64,000 nucleotides of DNA. Source: FEN-33 sp963768775. Its GTDB lineage: Archaea > Thermoplasmatota > Thermoplasmata > Methanomassiliicoccales > UBA472. Below the pieces are notes generated by a model. It had not been told where the DNA came from. It saw only the letters and a list, made by a program, of their open reading frames with translations, and did no database searches. The stretch covers positions 434,001-498,000 of the forward strand of contig CAVYIY010000006.1 of NCBI GenBank assembly GCA_963768775.1, written 5' to 3'. Positions 62,062-64,000 of this stretch are shown here, one piece after another. The number at the start of each line of letters is the position of its first letter. The first letter of the stretch is position 1. A program made the position numbers and the translations under genes.

Positions 62062-62070
62062 GGCATAAAT
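62062..62070 (+). promoter_or_regulatory. TATA-like box of the molybdopterin gene
   Basis: GCATAAATC, about 27-35 nt before ATG 62097; supports a leaderless transcript and the choice of that start. Confidence 0.35.
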
Positions 62071-62096
62071 CGATTGAGCTGTGCTAATTGCATCGA

Positions 62097-63122
62097 ATGA
62101 AGCTGATCAACCGTTGGAGCATCGTCGCCCTCGTGGCATTGATGGTTATCATCGCAAGTGCGTTCATCGGTCTGACGGTCCGCTCCAACCAGGAGATCAC
62201 CCCTAATGACCAGTTCTTCAAAGTGTCCATCGGCCCCACTCCGCAGATCAATATCAGCGCCTTCACCCTCAGAATAGATGGCCTGGTGCAGCACCCCTTC
62301 ACGCTCAACTACTCGCAGATCAGGTCAATGGCCAGCATCTCGGAGATCGTGACATTGGATTGCGTCACCGGCCCGAGCGGCACGGCGAACTGGACCGGGA
62401 TAGGCCTCGGAGGCCTGCTGGACCTGGCGCAGGTCAACGGCACCGCCATCAAAGTGGTGTTCTTCTGCGCCGACGGCTATTCCACCAGCCTGACGGTCGC
62501 CGAGGCGAACGGCTCCGGAGTGATCCTGGCCTACGACATGAACGGGGTTACCCTCCCAGCGGATCAAGGCTTCCCGTCGCGACTGGTGGTTCCGAACAAC
62601 TGGGGCTATAAATGGGCCAAATGGGTAACGCACATCCAGCTGGTCGACAGCGATTTCAAGGGCTACTGGGAGAAGGCGGGCTGGGCCGACAACGCCACCA
62701 TCACCCCCATTTCCGATTGGCGAGTGCACGCTGTGCTGCTCAGCTTCACCGCCATGCTCGGCGGGTTCTCGGCGCTCTCCGGCCTGCGGAACGCGGAGAA
62801 CGCCCAGAGGGCGAAGAGGTTGCCCCGGTTCTTCTCCAGCAAGTACCATCGGTACGTCAGCCTGGCCTATTACGTGCTGCTGTTCGGCACCTTCCTCTTC
62901 TGGTCGACGCAGACGTTCGAGCTCAGGGGCGCCTTGTTCTATTCGCTCCACGGAAGGCTGGCCCTCCTGACCATAATCTTCTCGGTCGTAGGCATCGCCT
63001 CCGGGATACCCATGCTCTCCCGCCCCCCGAAGTGGAGAATGCTGCACTGGGTCAGCAACATGACCGCATACCTCCTCCTGCTGGTGACCATCTTCCTCGG
63101 AGTGCTCCGGCTGTTCAGCTGA
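62097..63122 (+). CDS. molybdopterin oxidoreductase (sulfite-oxidase fold) fused to a membrane domain
   Basis: About 341 aa. An N-terminal membrane anchor (residues about 9-28) is followed by an extracytoplasmic sulfite-oxidase-type domain whose metal-binding Cys is in D-C-V-T-G-P near residue 90. Four hydrophobic helices occupy residues about 210-341. His in V-H-A, Y-H-R-Y and L-H-G-R could hold heme, like cytochrome b-type or ferric-reductase membrane domains. The membrane part probably passes electrons to the quinone or membrane side; that is inference. Confidence 0.82.
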   Translation: MKLINRWSIVALVALMVIIASAFIGLTVRSNQEITPNDQFFKVSIGPTPQINISAFTLRIDGLVQHPFTLNYSQIRSMASISEIVTLDCVTGPSGTANWTGIGLGGLLDLAQVNGTAIKVVFFCADGYSTSLTVAEANGSGVILAYDMNGVTLPADQGFPSRLVVPNNWGYKWAKWVTHIQLVDSDFKGYWEKAGWADNATITPISDWRVHAVLLSFTAMLGGFSALSGLRNAENAQRAKRLPRFFSSKYHRYVSLAYYVLLFGTFLFWSTQTFELRGALFYSLHGRLALLTIIFSVVGIASGIPMLSRPPKWRMLHWVSNMTAYLLLLVTIFLGVLRLFS

Positions 63123-63278
63123 GCAGCGGGACTTCTGATGTCTGGTCAGATCACTTGGGCCGGGCGGATGCCTTGAGCTGGTGATTAATTCCGCCTCCGA
63201 CCCGTTCTTCCGCCTTGAAAACGTTCCCCGCCGGCCATCAGCGACCGCGTCCAGATGCTTTGGCCTTTGGAGCAATGT

Positions 63279-63288
63279 GTTCATATAT
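63279..63288 (+). promoter_or_regulatory. TATA box of the Lrp-type gene
   Basis: TTCATATATC lies inside the longer open frame, so transcription starts after it and the gene start must be 63338. Confidence 0.4.
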
Positions 63289-63337
63289 CTGGTTTGGTCA
63301 TTCAGTCTCAATTAATCTTCTCAAGGAGGGATTCGGT

Positions 63338-63799
63338 TTGAGCCGTGAGAAACTGGATGCGACTGATAAAGAACTTTTGCTCGTTCTAGCGAACAATCCA
63401 GAATGGACCTACGAGGAAATTGCAGATCATATGGGAATGACCAGCCGATCGGTCGGTTATCGGATCGAACGCCTTCGCGAGATGAAGGTCATCCAGAAGG
63501 CGCATCTGATCTACTACGATCGCTTAGGAGACCTGATCTATTCCGTGGTCCTGACCCTCGACACTGGCATCAGCAGTCAGGAACAGGAGAAGATTGTGAA
63601 CGAAATGAAGGAGAACCAGGCCACCATCCAAGTCTTCAGCGCCATCGGATCGTTCAGCTTCATCCTGCTGTTCCACGCGGAGAACCCCCGGGATGCGCAG
63701 AAGCTGCTCCGAGAGCTGGTGGTCTCGAAGAAGTACTTCCTGAAGTATGAGATCTCGCAAATCACCGACATCTACAGCATCTACCGCCATTACGTCTGA
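63338..63799 (+). CDS. Lrp/AsnC-family transcription regulator
   Basis: A 153-aa regulator. It starts L-S-R-E-K-L-D-A-T-D-K-E-L-L, the normal Lrp beginning, with helix-turn-helix W-T-Y-E-E-I-A-D-H-M-G-M-T and an RAM-like effector domain (I-Q-V-F-S-A-I-G-S-F-S-F). The start is TTG with AAGGAGG 8 nt upstream; the frame open to 63215 includes the promoter and is rejected. Target genes are unknown; a role in the neighbouring molybdoenzyme or activator genes is possible. Confidence 0.85.
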   Translation: MSREKLDATDKELLLVLANNPEWTYEEIADHMGMTSRSVGYRIERLREMKVIQKAHLIYYDRLGDLIYSVVLTLDTGISSQEQEKIVNEMKENQATIQVFSAIGSFSFILLFHAENPRDAQKLLRELVVSKKYFLKYEISQITDIYSIYRHYV

Positions 63800-63810
63800 G
63801 AGCTGAACCG

Positions 63811-64000
63811 ATGCCTACCATCCGCTTCGAACCACTAGGCAAGACCATTGCCACCGAGGAGGATGACGAAACGGTCCTGCAGGTGGCAACCCGGGTCGGC
63901 ATCCCCATCGAATCGGTCTGCGGCGGAAGAGGCAAATGCGGCCGCTGTCTGGTCCAGGTGCGGTCCGGAACGGCCGAGGTGATGCCGGACGACCGAGCGC
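63811..64000 (+). CDS. [2Fe-2S] ferredoxin-domain protein, N-terminal part (corrinoid-activator-like)
   Basis: Truncated by the window end. The 63 visible residues form a plant-type [2Fe-2S] domain with Cys in V-C-G-G-R-G-K-C-G-R-C. Proteins that begin this way and are this close to the Lrp gene include reductive activators of corrinoid proteins with a C-terminal ASKHA domain, but that domain is not in view. A simple ferredoxin is the alternative. Confidence 0.6.
   Translation, partial: MPTIRFEPLGKTIATEEDDETVLQVATRVGIPIESVCGGRGKCGRCLVQVRSGTAEVMPDDRA

Noticed and set aside
62325..63311. 328-codon open frame on the minus strand
   Set aside because: Antisense to the molybdopterin gene and the Lrp promoter; no recognisable motif.

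Overview
The window is archaeal DNA, most likely from a Thermoplasmatota/Methanomassiliicoccales-like euryarchaeon. Signs of this are TATA-box promoters, a tRNA-Cys with an anticodon-loop intron, dimeric archaeal GlyRS, a Thermoplasma-type ValRS, an archaeal isopropylmalate/homocitrate-type synthase, prepilin-like proteins and REC-PAS-kinases with an H-D-I-x-N-Q H-box. No methanogenesis gene is present. The lineage call is an inference from protein style, not a phylogeny.

Layout. (a) 1-19.6 kb is GC-rich core chromosome. It holds tRNA-Cys, an acyl-CoA-dependent condensing enzyme, an iscS-iscU-pyrD-pyrK operon, a SufS-like desulfurase, three pilin-like genes, a biotin carboxylase, thpR, a ferredoxin, an amidohydrolase, a usp-CBS-glyS operon, a CBS protein with an HPF-like tail, and valS. 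The CBS gene and glyS carry one frameshift each and valS about fourteen. (b) 19.8-47.85 kb is a 28-kb genomic island of visibly lower GC, inserted at the 3' end of tRNA-Gly(GCC). A 17-bp copy of the tRNA end lies at 47834-47850, and an integrase C-terminal remnant lies just inside each att copy. Cargo: universal stress proteins, a ClC channel, a K+ channel, a P-type H+-ATPase, a complete polyhydroxyalkanoate (PHA) operon (phasin-like, phaE, phaC, phaB, phaA, second reductase), an ADP-forming acyl-CoA synthetase, a CoA-disulfide-reductase-like flavoprotein, a PRC-barrel protein, a CDGSH protein, KatG and a group-3b-type NiFe hydrogenase. Together these look like a transferable package for storing carbon and reductant and surviving stress: hydrogenase and flavoprotein handle NAD(P)H, PHA stores acetyl units and reductant, the ADP-forming ligase interconverts acyl-CoA and ATP, and KatG, CDGSH and Usp proteins deal with oxidative stress. 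(c) 47.85-64 kb starts with the remnant of a second element in the same att site. It continues with signal-transduction genes (a REC-PAS protein and two large REC-PAS-histidine kinases, one with a degenerate ATP site), small hypothetical genes, a broken ABC-2 permease, an alpha/beta hydrolase, a Ku plus LigD-type ligase pair (bacterial-style NHEJ), a molybdopterin oxidoreductase fused to a membrane domain, an Lrp-type regulator and the start of a [2Fe-2S] activator-like protein.

Main points: the tRNA-Gly island with PHA and hydrogenase cargo; the paralogous aromatic-repeat phasin/PhaE pair; a shared GGTCAT-type promoter block before the island stress genes; a hydrogenase with fused beta-gamma subunits and no C-terminal maturation peptide; the DUF389-integrase chimera; and the cluster of frameshifts in valS.
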